From NCBI GenBank assembly GCA_008828725.1, contig MEHQ01002158.1, positions 167,911 through 231,910 of the forward strand: a DNA stretch of 64,000 nt, given 5' to 3'. Shown here in pieces: positions 1-11,500 of this stretch (position 1 is its first letter; the number at the start of each line of letters is the position of its first letter). A model generated the notes under the pieces. The model saw only the letters and a program-made list of their open reading frames with translations. It was not told the DNA's origin and made no database searches. The position numbers and the translations under genes are program-made. This DNA comes from Saccharina japonica (lineage: Eukaryota > Sar > Phaeophyceae > Laminariales > Laminariaceae).

Positions 1-53
1 TTGGAAGGCTATAAGCAATTACCCCAGTATGGGGGGAACTGATAATCACGACT

Positions 54-345
54 ACGTAGGCGAGATTTATATCACGACTACGGGGACGTTTACGACCCAT
101 CCCCGGGTTTTAGGCCTTGCGTTTCGCATTTTCCCGTTGCAGTCGTCCTCTCCAGCACACCATCCAAATTCCACCCTCGCATCCCTACAATGCCGGGACG
201 GAGCATGTCGGGTTTTCATCGACCAGGAAGACATTGCTAGCACAAGCCGGGGGGGGGTACTCATTTGTTGCTTGCCTTTCGTAGTCATTTGACCATTGAC
301 CACGCATCCCTTTCGAGACGGAGAGAGGTGGTGGTGGTGGGGGGG
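54..345 (-). repeat. C-tailed short elements (minus strand), left edge
   Basis: Two subfamilies in a row: one with ATGCCGGGACGGAGC and GTCGGGTTTTCATCGAC, and one with CATTGACCACGCATCCCTTT and CGAGACGGAG. Each is headed on this strand by a G tract plus TACTCAT, which is the C-tail of the sense strand. Confidence 0.6.
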
Positions 346-1500
346 GGGGGTATTCCTGTCACGCATGGCCGTAGTCGTATACCTCGTATATGACCATAGA
401 CTCTCGCACGTCTACATTGCCGGGACGGAAAACGTCGAGATTTGAGTCCTTCCGAACACCCTGAGGAAAATCTGGCGGTTCCCCCTGGGCAACAAGGACT
501 GCTGAACGCACGCTGCTGCTGCTGCTGCTGCTACTGCTGCTACGCCTGGTTCTGGCGCTTGAAAAACATCGGGTGGGGAGAGCGTGCTTCGGAGAGCTCG
601 CAGCCGAAAAATAACATGCCTGCACCTTGGTGTGGGAAACCCGCTGAGTTCGGTACTGCACTCAATGCCTCCTTTGAGAGCTGAGATCTCAACGTAGGAT
701 ACGAAGAGAACCCATGGAGAGGTAATAAGCTGAGGGCCACGGAAGGCGAAGCTTTAGCAAGCTTTCGAGCTTTCACGATACCGCTGCTAAACATTTTCTC
801 TGCACGTAGATTCCGACCCGATGTGCATAAACATGGCAACGAAAACCGACCGAACATTCGCGCGCCCGGGGCAACTATAGATATATACAGCAGTAGTAGG
901 AGAACTGCGTTCCGTCGCGCTTGGTCCAAGCTACCCGTTGTTTTGGCTCCATCTTTCCTTCCGTCTGATTGGCTGGTACAAGAAAAACGTGTGCCAAAAT
1001 ACCCATCACGCCTCATCCATGCCCATACCCCAGAGCTGGGCCATAAAACCTTCCACCACAAAAAACGCCGCCTCTGCAAACAACTCCAATGCGTGAAAGA
1101 AATCACGCCAAAAAAAAAAAAAAAAACATACCTGGTATAACATGAACATCACCACCACCACCACCACCGCTTCCAAAAAAGAGCGCCGTCAAGCTTTCGT
1201 CGCACCAGCGCTTTCGAGGCGACAGTACCGGAAACCATGTCAACTAACCAAGTCAATTAATCAAGGGAAAGCCAGAAAACCACAAATAAAAAAGCCAGGC
1301 GTAGTGCACACGGCAGGGTACCCGCCACACGCGCCGCTGCCACTTTGTCGCCCTTCAGCTGGAACGTAGCTGCCGCCAACCAACCAACCACCCGCCGTAT
1401 GATACGTACGTGCTTACTTGATTCCAAAACACAACAGCCACAAGGAACAAGCGAAAAGCAGTCTTTCACACATCGCACAGATACAATCACACCAGATGAT

Positions 1501-1725
1501 ATCGGAACAGATCAGATCAGATCAGATCAGGTCAGGTCAGATCATATCATATCATATTTAGGTCAGCTCAGGCCAGATTAGGTCAGGTCAGGTCAGATCA
1601 TGTCAGATCAGATCAGATCAGGTCAGGTCAGATCATATCATATCATATTTAGGTCAGCTCAGGCCAGATTAGGTCAGGTCAGGTCAGATCATGTCAGATC
1701 AGATCAGATCAGCCCAGGTCCCCAT
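1501..1725 (+). repeat. GATC/GGTCA-rich repeat with two 91-bp units
   Basis: ATCATATCATATCATATTTA recurs at 1,541 and 1,632, 91 bp apart. The right segmental copy (21,127-21,250) has only one unit. GATC-rich sequence continues irregularly to ~2,170. Confidence 0.9.
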
Positions 1726-2273
1726 TTCGATGATCTAGACATTTCGGGTCAGATACATTTCTGATTTGCTGTGATCTCATAGATCTGAAGGCAGCCTTTC
1801 ACAGATCACACAGATCAGATCATATCAGATCACACCAGATCAGATCCCCATTCCATAATCTACACTAAGATCTTTCGGGGAAGATAACATTATGACATGT
1901 GTGATCTGAAACGTGTACGGTAGATAATATTTTCTCCCGGTGGAATCTGTGTACGACAACGCTTCCTGGGTGGGTAGAGTCATGATACGGCTCTTATTAT
2001 GCACAACAGATACTGTACCTGATACTTTTTATTTTTTATTTTTTTTATCCTCCGGCGGATGGTGGTATATCATGACGGCAAGTATATAATCTAGATGATC
2101 TATTATGATGATCTAGATGATCTATAATGATCTAGATTGTCTGTTATGATGATCTAGATTACCTAGATCGTGATCTATCGGTCCGATGTTTCGTGGAACT
2201 CGTATTTCCTGCGCCCCTTGCGTCAGGGGACTAACAGCGCACGGAAAAATACGCAGGCATGTGCAATAACCCT

Positions 2274-2430
2274 TTATCTCGTTTGGCTCACTTCTGCCTC
2301 CCGCTGTTTCCTCGTCAGCTCCGCCTTGACGCGGTACCTTCGATACTCCTCGCGTATGCTCGCCACTTGCTTACGCGCGCCTTCCAACTGTGGCGAGAGG
2401 GAGTGGGCGCACGCACGCACGCAGGCAGGT

Positions 2431-2464
<34 letters not shown>

Positions 2465-5400
2465 AGGGGCAAGCGAAAAAAAAACACGTAAAAGCGTTAC
2501 GCGATCGAGCAAGTACGCAACAGGCATCTCGAGTGTCGTCAATCTTAAGGGGGTCTAAATCAAAAGAGTGTGCTACCGTTACGCAAGGTGGGTCGGTTGC
2601 TACGAGTATCTGTAACGCCAATAAGGATACACACGGTTTCAGTGCTGTGCCCAGCGCCGGCAAGTTCGGAGCTACAGCGCACATCCCAACCCTCCCAGTG
2701 TGGGCGCACAAGCGCACACCACATTTGTTGACCCCTTAATAATGACGCGCACGTTTTTTTGGGGACAACCTGCTTAGAATTTGTGTGAGCTGTATTTCGA
2801 GGTAGTAAAACGGTAAAAAGCCTCTGTAAAAAAACACGTCAAAAACGGCAAAAAAAAAAGGACACTAGAGACAGGCGAAAGACCGAGAAGAAACGCCAAA
2901 ATCGATCACAATCCAGGGAACAGCAGGTCACGTGAGAGACCGAGCATTACCGAAACGCCTCAGTGAATCACACCCAGGGAACAGGGGCCAGGCGAGAGAC
3001 CGAGCCGAAACGCCTCATTCCACCATAACCAGGGAACAGGGGCCAGGTGAGACACCGAGCCGAAACGCCTAAATCTATCATAACCAGGGGATACGGGTCA
3101 CATGTGAGAGACCGAGTCGAAACGCCTTAATCCATCATAACCAGGGAACAGGGGTCACGTGAGAGACCGAGCCGAACCGAAACGCCTCAGTAGATCACAC
3201 CCAGGGAACAGGGGTCACGTGAGAGACCGAACCGAAACGCCTTAATCCATCAGAACCAGGGGTTCGGGATCACGCAAGAGAAAGCGCAGAAAAGCCTCAA
3301 TCAATCAAAACCAGGGAACAGGGGTCAGGTGAGAGACCAAGCCAAACACGCCTACTCAATCGATCATAACATCATAACAAGGGAGAAAAGGGGCTGGGGG
3401 AGAGACCTCGCCGATTATTGACAATAAAGCACGGCCGGTCAGTCGCGCCGCGCCTCTCACCACGGCGGCTGCTTAAAAAAACCTTGGCCTAGCTGCGACA
3501 AAACGGTTACAAATTGAAAGCACTTGGACTTTAAACACCAACCCTATTGACCCCTAAAACCCTGACCGCCTGGGACTTTTCTCGGGATAATTTTTGGGAA
3601 TAAATATGTTTCATACTACCACTACCGCTCACCACCGTCGCCGACTCCCCCGGGGACAGAGAGACGGGGGGTATCTCCAGCGGCTCGCCCACGTTCACTT
3701 GCGAGTACTCCGCCACGGCGGCTTCGTCCGCGAAGCCTTTCCACCCCTGCGTCTCGTACTCGTCGTCGTACTCGACCAGCAGCCACCACATGCCGCCCTC
3801 GCGCACCCGTCGGAGGAGCTGCAGCGGGGAGGCTCCCTCGTGCTCGTCTTGTCTGCAAAAAAAAGGTGTATTGTTATACGACAAAAAGAGCAAAAGGAAC
3901 GGAATGAGCAAAATGAGCAAAATGAACAAAATGACCAACAAAATGACCAAACAAAAATGAAACAACACAACAAACACAAACAAAAAAATACGCACAACAA
4001 TACGTTTATACGACGTACGACCAAAATTAACGATATAAACAAACATGAACAAAATAGAGCAAAATAAATACGCACAACCAGAGCGACCAAGGAAGAAAAA
4101 CACACACACACACAAGATCAACGAAAATGACGAAAGCGAAAGAACGGGGAGTAGGGAAACGAGTGGCGGGAGGGAGAAAAGAGCGAGGATGGAGGGCGCT
4201 AAAAAAACTATTATTGAATAATAAACATTGCTCTCATCTGCTGTAGTGGGCAATATATACTGTAGCTTTTAATCTAGGCGGGACATGCCGGCTTGACCGC
4301 TCTAAAAATCCCGAATGCTATTATCTTGGGCGATCTTAAATAGGGGTACCCACTCTTAAATCGGGGTACCCACTGTACGTATGCACGTACCGTATATGAC
4401 GTATATGACGTGTATACCACACCCACACCTCATCTTGTATACCGCACCCCCATAGTCTACCACCCGGGTGGCCATTGTTCTAAAATCCTAAAGAATCACC
4501 CGAGTCATCACCGGGGGTACGATGTTTACCTCCCCCCCCCCAGGTTATGCCTCATAATCAGCAGACGGGCCGGCTACTGTGAGTACAGTCTATCGCCGCC
4601 GTTGCGGTGTGTAGTGAATAAAATAATGCCGTCCCAGAGCAGTTTTCCACTCAATCAAGTCGCGTTTGCATGCGACGTCCTTGAACGGTCTGGCTATCCG
4701 AATACCGAAGGTCGGCGCGCGATGTCAAGCACGTGGTTGAAAACAGTCGCCGCGCCGCAAATCGTCCGTAAGAAAATAGTATAATAGCTGTCGCTGTCGC
4801 TAGGGACTCGCGCAAAACAGGATATTTGTGACGGCCGTCAAACTTGTGTGCGTTTGGTGGATGGTAGACGGTGGGGGTAGTTGGTGTACGTAGTCACATC
4901 GCCATTGATTTCTGTTGTTGAATGTTCAATGTCGTTTGTAACAACCACTGCTGCTACATACCACCCCCCGTTGATATCACGCCCCTACAGCAGTATACCA
5001 CCCGGGGTTGATGAACAACCTGAAATCCCAAACGACCACCCACTTTATCACCGGGGGTACGGTGTTCACTACACCCCCATACCCCACAGTATACCACCCC
5101 GGGTGATAACATAAAAAAAACAAAATATGTTCATCGGGGGTGTGCTATATATACACTTGCCATATTTAGAAAAGGCTGTAATATACAGCAGGGTTTGTAT
5201 GAAATACACTTTTTTTGCGCGTTGCCATGCATTTCTCTCTCGGCCGCGGGTTTTATCTCGCGCTCTCGGCTGCGAGGCACGCAGGGGGCCCGGCCCGCGT
5301 GTACACCACGGCGCAAGTGCGTGAGTGAGTCTCGGCCGGGCTCCGCCGCGCATTCCCTGTGCGTTCAAAAGTCACGCGAGCTGGCAAGTGATCACGGGAT

Positions 5401-8222
5401 CGCTTTCCGCCGAGTCAGAGCCAAGCAGGACAATGTAAACCCACAAGGAAGAAACGACCACAGGGCAGGTTGCAGGCTTTCCCCCCATGTTCTGCTGTGT
5501 ACGTACAACAGCTCGCACATCAGGAGCAGCCACGTTTATAACAGCAGCCTCGCTTCGAGCTTGACCCTTTGTGGCAGAAACGAACGATGCTTCTGCGCAT
5601 GTGTGTGCGTGTATGTCCGTGTGTGTGCCATCGAACCTACTCGGCAGGGTATATGAAAAAGGAGGCTAGGAACTCGGAACACAAAACATCTCAAGAACAG
5701 CGGTGCAATTGCAGCTTCGTATATACGTAACTTCATGAACGTCTTTCCCTCCGCTGTCTATGCTCCAGCTGTATCTGTTTGTCTATCACACCGTCCTCCA
5801 AGCTCCTTATCATTTTCTGTACCTGCCACGGTACTGCAGCAGCCGCACTTCAAGGTCTTCGCTTTGTGACAAAACCACGGACGGTGCTTGCCTGTGTGCT
5901 TGTGCGTGCGTATCATATGTATGTGTGTTACCCTAAGGAACCCACACTCTTCCTCGGAACTTCAAAAGTACCCACTGCGCGCGCAACACAGCCCAAGAGC
6001 AGAGCAGCAGCAGCAGCAGCGTTACAACAGCAGCAACGAACCTAACACAGGCTCCGAACCACACGAGTAGGAGCGCCTGTGGTGGTTCCCCCTTTTCAAC
6101 TTGCTACTTACACCCCCGGGGTTCCAAGCCAGTCACGTCAAGCCAACCACGTCCCGAACGGGGATCTTGTAGGAACTACGTAATCAATTATTATTTCCAA
6201 ATCAGAAAAAAGGGTACACCTTGGTATACCGAGTACGGAGCGATGGTGCCGGTAGGGTACGTAGTCAGGCAGGTACTACCGGTAAACACATCCGAGGTAC
6301 ACTATGATACCATGGCGGCCTGAACAAATAACATACAATGCTACGTACTGTAGGGCTGGGTACTGCTGTTAACTCCAACAGCGACATAAACAGCCAGAAA
6401 ACTGGACCCGAACAGTCGCCGCGACCACCGCCCCTCCCCCGGCCCGGCTGGTGAGGGGGCCCCACCGCAGGCGCCCCCGAAGGGCTCCGCTGGGGGCGCC
6501 CTGCCGGAGGCCCGTTTTTACGCACTTTGGCTTCTATATCATAAAGCAGTAAATACCCTGCTCTGCCCTGCTGGTATTATTAATAGTAGTAATTACGTTG
6601 ATGCTGGGCCATGTTTCACAATGTTTGGGTTTGTGTCAAGGTGGCAGATTGACGCCAGGAATAAATCGAAAATGCGGACCAAACGTATCATGTCCCCTCG
6701 CACCTCGCACACGCACCGAGGGCTCGTTTTCATGGGTTTTCGAGGTATTTTCAGGCGTTTTCTACGCAGTGGTATTAATAGGGCGTTGGAATATAAACAC
6801 ATAAACACGTCGTCTATGGACTCAGGCATCCTGGCAGCTCCCTCAGTCACCATGATAAATGCACTGCCAGGAGATCCTGGTCGGGTACCTAGCCTAGAAC
6901 ATGCGGTACTCATATTATTAGGGCTGGGCACTGGCTGAATCAGGAAGTAGGGATGATACTTCTGTCGTCAACATCAATCAGTATACTGGATTGCAGCAGT
7001 ATACTGCCCGAGTGAAGGTAATAGCAGAGAAAGAGACCAAACATGAAAACTGCAGAAGGAAGGAACACGTGAAAAGGTCCACCATCCGGGGGGTGGCGGA
7101 GAGCTTACGAGTATCTCTCCACTCTGTCCTCACGAATTTCATTTGGGCGGGTTTCCGTACTATAATATGGCGTGTATATTGGACGCACGTAAGATAAAAC
7201 TGCACCCTGGCGAATATACTGGCCGCGGGTCCATCAGTAGCTTACTGCTGTACTACTGTCACTGCCAGTCTGCCAGTACATGCTGCTGTGCCAGTGCGCA
7301 GCCCTTGTATTGTACGAGTACAGACGACACCCAAAATATGTGCGGAGCCGGAGCCGTGCTTCGCAATATCTCACTACAGCTTTATATACTGTCAGCATAT
7401 TAGATTAGGCCTAAAGGGACTACTTGGTGCAACAGACAATCAGAGTACGCGACAATGACCTTCGTACTCGTTTCGAGGTCAATACATGAAGGTTCCGGAT
7501 TCCGGAATGCTACGAACTCTCGTGCTCTTTGCTGTGCAACTTCTGATGATTGCCTGTCGACTGCCGTGCGACTTTATGTACGACTCCCAGAGCAGCAGTA
7601 CTGCCGTACACAGCTGGACACCCACCAAAGTCCGATTACAGCCATCTCACCACCCATACAGCATAAAACCTGGAGCCCCTGGTGCCGGTGACACCCAAGC
7701 AGAGTGCGCACGCACACACGCACACACCTTCGCCGTGCATTCTCTGCCGTCGCCAAGGCTTCTCGCAGTGCCAACAGCTGCCCATCCTTCTCGGTTATCT
7801 GCCGCTGATTCTCCTCGATGCTTCGTCGTGCGAGTGACAGCAACCGCTTAAACTTGGCCAGTGTTTCCTGTGCGAGGCAATCGGTCCACGAGGAGGGGAG
7901 TAGGGCTGAGAGGAAGCCTCAGGAGGCCGTGTCGTGCCGCGGACGGGAGTCACGGTGCCCCCGCTCGCTAAGCGCGCCCATCTACGCGTCGGAGGAACAC
8001 CCTGTTTTCTTCACAATTCTTAGAAACAAGGTCACCAAACAACTCGCATCAGAAGAAGCAGCGAAACATAGACGACGTTCACGTTTTGACTACTACTACT
8101 ACTGGAGCAATCCGAACCTGCACGTTTTCCTGGTCAGCGTTGTTATCCGCCCCCATCCCTCCACCCCTTGACGACGCTGCTAAGGTCGCTTTTCCATTGA
8201 CGTTGTGCTCCACAGCCGACAT
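2274..8222 (-). CDS. Unrecognised coiled-coil protein, 4 exons, 192 aa (left copy)
   Basis: I assembled this gene from splice sites and reading phase. Exons in transcript order are 8222-8118 (ATG start, 35 codons), 7867-7728, 3852-3633 and 2387-2274 (TAA stop). Acceptors end gcacag, ttgcag and gccacag; donors are gttcgg (weak), gtgtgt and gtgagc. Phases match at every junction: phase 0, then a split AG|A arginine codon, then phase 0. Residues ~36-82 (LLSLARRSIEENQRQITEKD lies inside) and the last 37 residues are charged and helical, typical of coiled coils. Between them is a Trp/Tyr-rich acidic stretch containing GGMWWLLVEYDDEYETQGWK, which may be a small globular domain. No signal peptide or membrane segment is seen. 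I do not recognise the family and assign no function. The start lies 278 bp from the divergent NF-YB gene A. The weak first donor is the least certain part; the last three exons are stronger. Confidence 0.6.
2401..2465 (+). repeat. (GGCA)n microsatellite
   Basis: A run of GGCA/CAGG units just upstream of the last coiled-coil exon. The right copy (from ~21,940) has one extra unit, which shifts the offset by 4. Confidence 0.9.
2870..3410 (+). repeat. ~57-bp minisatellite, about nine units (left copy)
   Basis: Units share GAGAGACCGAGCCGAAACGC, ATCATAACCAGGGAACAGG and GGTCACGT, with drift in sequence and length. It lies in coiled-coil gene intron 3. The same array is at 22,410-22,950. Confidence 0.9.
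4225..4375. mobile_element. 5'-truncated MITE, same family as 57,619-57,813
   Basis: It shares GTAGTGGGCA, GGCGGGACATGCCG and TGACCGCTCT with the full element. The right terminal repeat GGGGTACCCACT occurs twice in tandem. The identical copy at 23,765-23,915 is due to the segmental duplication. Confidence 0.65.
6420..6515. repeat. GC-rich dyad block
   Basis: An abrupt very GC-rich patch in AT-balanced surroundings. Inside, GCGCCCCC...GGGGGCGC (6,471-6,499) can pair as a hairpin. The same block is at 25,960-26,055. The style recalls the GC palindromes inside 15,515-16,025. Confidence 0.55.
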
Positions 8223-8500
8223 TTGTATATGCGACTGGACACCTCCTTCGCGGGGTATCGCCTGCCGTAAAACACCCCCAGATCCCATTTCCTAGCAGCT
8301 AATCAGGGGATTCAAAACATAGTTACAAACGCCACATCAAGACATGGAAACCTCAAATTCGAGTTTTGAGGCAAATACGGAAGGAGCGCCAAACTCAAAG
8401 GAGCGAAGGAGTGCCGACTCCTGCCACTTAGTAACTGATATTTGTGCCGCGCTCCGCTTAGTTCACCAACTCAGGCTTTCAGCGAAAAGAGGTGTCGATA
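8223..8500. promoter_or_regulatory. Short divergent intergenic region (probable shared promoter)
   Basis: This 278-bp gap separates the start codons of the minus-strand coiled-coil gene and the plus-strand NF-YB gene A. It must hold both 5' UTRs and any core promoters. I see no clear TATA box. A shared bidirectional promoter is inferred from spacing alone. The region recurs at 27,763-28,040. Confidence 0.35.
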
Positions 8501-11500
8501 ATGGCGGAGGAGGCAGCAGACACGGAGGAGTTGAGGGAGCAGGACCGATTTCTCCCCATCGCCAACATCTCTCGCATTATGAAGAAGTCGCTTCCAGACA
8601 ACGCCAAGATTGCCAAAGACGCCAAGGAAACTGTGCAGGTATGTCGTCCCTCTGCCCCATGTCCCGCTTCCCCCAGGATTGATTACAAACCGACGGCCCA
8701 ACGAGCGACGAAAACGCCCAGCTGATACGTTGTTCGCACTGCTGCACTGCTGTGCTGTAGCAGCGAACCGAGTCTAACAACTCGTAGCTGAGAGCCCGCC
8801 TCCAATTTACGTGTACGAGTACGTGATTTGTACGTAGAGACGCGGCACCTGCAACAAGCGAAAGTCTGCGCGGTGTCCGGCGGAGGGGCAACATCCGCCC
8901 CTCGCTTGCGTCTCCCGAGGTTCCCCCTCTCGTGCCAATGTCGATGCGCTTGCTTCGTTTTGTTCGGCTCCGAAATACGGTTCGAATCTGCTGCTGTGCA
9001 CCTGGCTGAAGTTTTGTACCTACAGCACCGCAAAGCACAAACTGCTGGGTTGTCAGCCAGGTTGTATGCAAACTTCTCTACCGCAAGTTTTGTACAGTAC
9101 CACACTACGAACCAGTTAAAAAAGAAAAGAAAAGAAAAGTCTGCACAAACATGACATTCGAGCCCACGGGCCCGTTAAATATTTTCAGAGAACAAGCGGA
9201 CGACGCGACGTTGTGGTTCGGCGATCGGTGATGTGATATACCAGGTACTGCTGTACCAGTGCCAGGCAGGATGCGCGCTGATATCATACATGGCTAACTC
9301 GTACTGCAGGTACTGAGGTCGCGCCTGATCACTATTAATACCAATTCCTAGTATATGTCAGGTGCGGCACAACTGAAGCCGCCACCCCAAGGCACAGCTA
9401 CGAGTACGCCAACCCGTGTTGATCGCCATGCACAGCCGGCACATGCACCGCCGTGCCCCCCCACCCAGTGCAAACTGTAAACAGGACATTCGAGCACGGC
9501 CCGTTACATATTTTCGGAGAATAAGCGGACGATGCGCCGTTATTGTTCGACAAAATTATATACCAGAGTGCCCAGGATGTGGGCTGATATAATACATACC
9601 CCGCACAACTGAACCCAGCCAAAGGCACAGCAGTTAAACCCGTGTGCACAACCGGCACATGCACCGTGCCCCCCCTGGCTGGTCGAGGTGAATTACCGCT
9701 CTAGGCAAAACTACTGTTAATATTTTGGTTACGAAATTACCGGTATACGTCCCATATCCAGCGTCCATCAGCATTCGGTTGACTTCACGTCGGCGCCTGT
9801 CGTTGTGCTTCTTAGGCTGGATCTTACGCAATACCGTATAATTTATTTTAGGTGATTTTACGAATATTCACGGAGGCTTCGGGGTATCTGCTCCCAAATA
9901 TTACCAGATTTGATCAGAATCGCGTCTTAGACCTATGCCAATGGGAAAGCGATGATGCCATAAAAAGTTTGAATTCCAAAGATCCCCGCCAGAATTTTCT
10001 AGAACAAGCTTGCTATGGGACCGATTCTTAAAACGGAATGTTCCCAACTTTTGGAAAATCCCGAAAAAGGCAATTCTGGGGTGTCGATGTTGGGACAAGA
10101 TCGGCTTCGGAAAAACTCAGGTGGATGTTAGATCGAAGCGGCGAGGTTCCGAGTCCTCGACAGACATGGATCGACAAAACCAACGATTGCATCATGAATT
10201 CTGAACGCGGTGCGCTCGTTAGAGGCTCCGACCCACCCTATGGTCACCGTGTTCACACGGTGGCCGGTGATATGTGGCGGGCGCTGTCCAGGTGTATGAT
10301 AAACAAACGTATTGGCCGCTGGTGTGCATAAAACAGATGATAAAATTTCTCGATCCGTCTCAAATAGCAAAAAATAGGGTTTTCTTCGGGTCTGGGAGAA
10401 GAGCGTAGGACGCCGCCGGCAAGCTCTCGCCCCCTAGACCATGGATCCACCTTATACCTTCGAGGCCGTCATCTACACTCGTTGGCCTTGCCCGACACGA
10501 AGTGGGTCGGCCGTGGGCTGAGTCTATGTCGAGATCGAAGGTCTATCGTCGCACGAGCTGATTTTTATCAGGGTGTTGACGATTTGCAACGAGAAAAAGC
10601 AAATTGCGCCGCCTGCAGCCGTTTGAAAAAATATAAGAAAAATCAAACATTTTTTTTCCTTTTTCCCCATAGTGGCGGTACGAGCAGATCTTCAGCCTGA
10701 AAATTCCAGGGAAATATTTAATATTTCAAAGATCGCTTTCACATATCGCTTTCCCATTGGCATAGGTCTTATGGGGCCTGTTTTTTGGAAAAAATGTTCC
10801 TCCCGAGATACTGTATTTTCATCCATAAAATCTGAACCAATGTTTTTTTTGCCGGCCTTTTTCAACCACTTTTAAAATTGATTGAAAACGATTTTGCACG
10901 AGACCTCGGAGGCATTGTAAAACTGTGTATGGGTTATAGACTGGGGGTCTGTGGGCTATGACGGATCACGACGATACGGGCGTGGCTACTCTGGTACTGA
11001 GCAGGGACGCAGCACCCGTGCATCGACCACCACGGAGAGGGAGAACATCAGTATAACCTTGGCCGATATCGCGTGTGTTGCCGTCCAACAGCAGCTGCGC
11101 TACCAAAACAAATTCGAGACAACCAAAACAGCAGTCTAACTGGGGTTTTCTGACTACGACGACCGGAAGCAATTCGTTCTCCGTGAAAGCGAGAGCTCCT
11201 TGCTGGTCCAGCGACTGCAGTAGGCAAGCCCTTACGCAGCTCCTCGAGAGGTTCCGCATTCCGTTCCCTTTCTTCGAGGAGCTGTTGACGAGAAGGTTGG
11301 TCGCTCAGCCCGGCATGGAGCACTCGTTCGTGTCGTGGAGTTCAAAATCTGAGCTCTGTTCAGTTTTCCTGATTCCCCCATGAAATAAAACCAAAATCAC
11401 CGTAAGGTAGCACACCGATTAACGATGTGCGATTTGTTGCAAGTGGAAAATCCCGAGTTTCTTCCGATTTCAATCACAAAAATAATATTGCATGAGAGTC

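Noticed and set aside
540..1106. 188-codon minus-strand ORF (also 20,065-20,631)
   Set aside because: Starts at a non-ATG codon, low-complexity segments, no recognisable domain or splice context.
2870..3410. CRISPR-like regular repeats
   Set aside because: Units are contiguous and degenerate with no distinct spacers, in a eukaryotic intron without cas genes. It is a minisatellite.
8960..9000. tRNA B-box-like GGTTCGAATCT
   Set aside because: No A-box at the right distance and no cloverleaf stems.
11232..11277. Possible coiled-coil exon (minus strand, [15 protein letters not shown])
   Set aside because: It has acceptor- and donor-like borders, but its phase does not fit the neighbouring coiled-coil exons and the joined frame would hit a stop.
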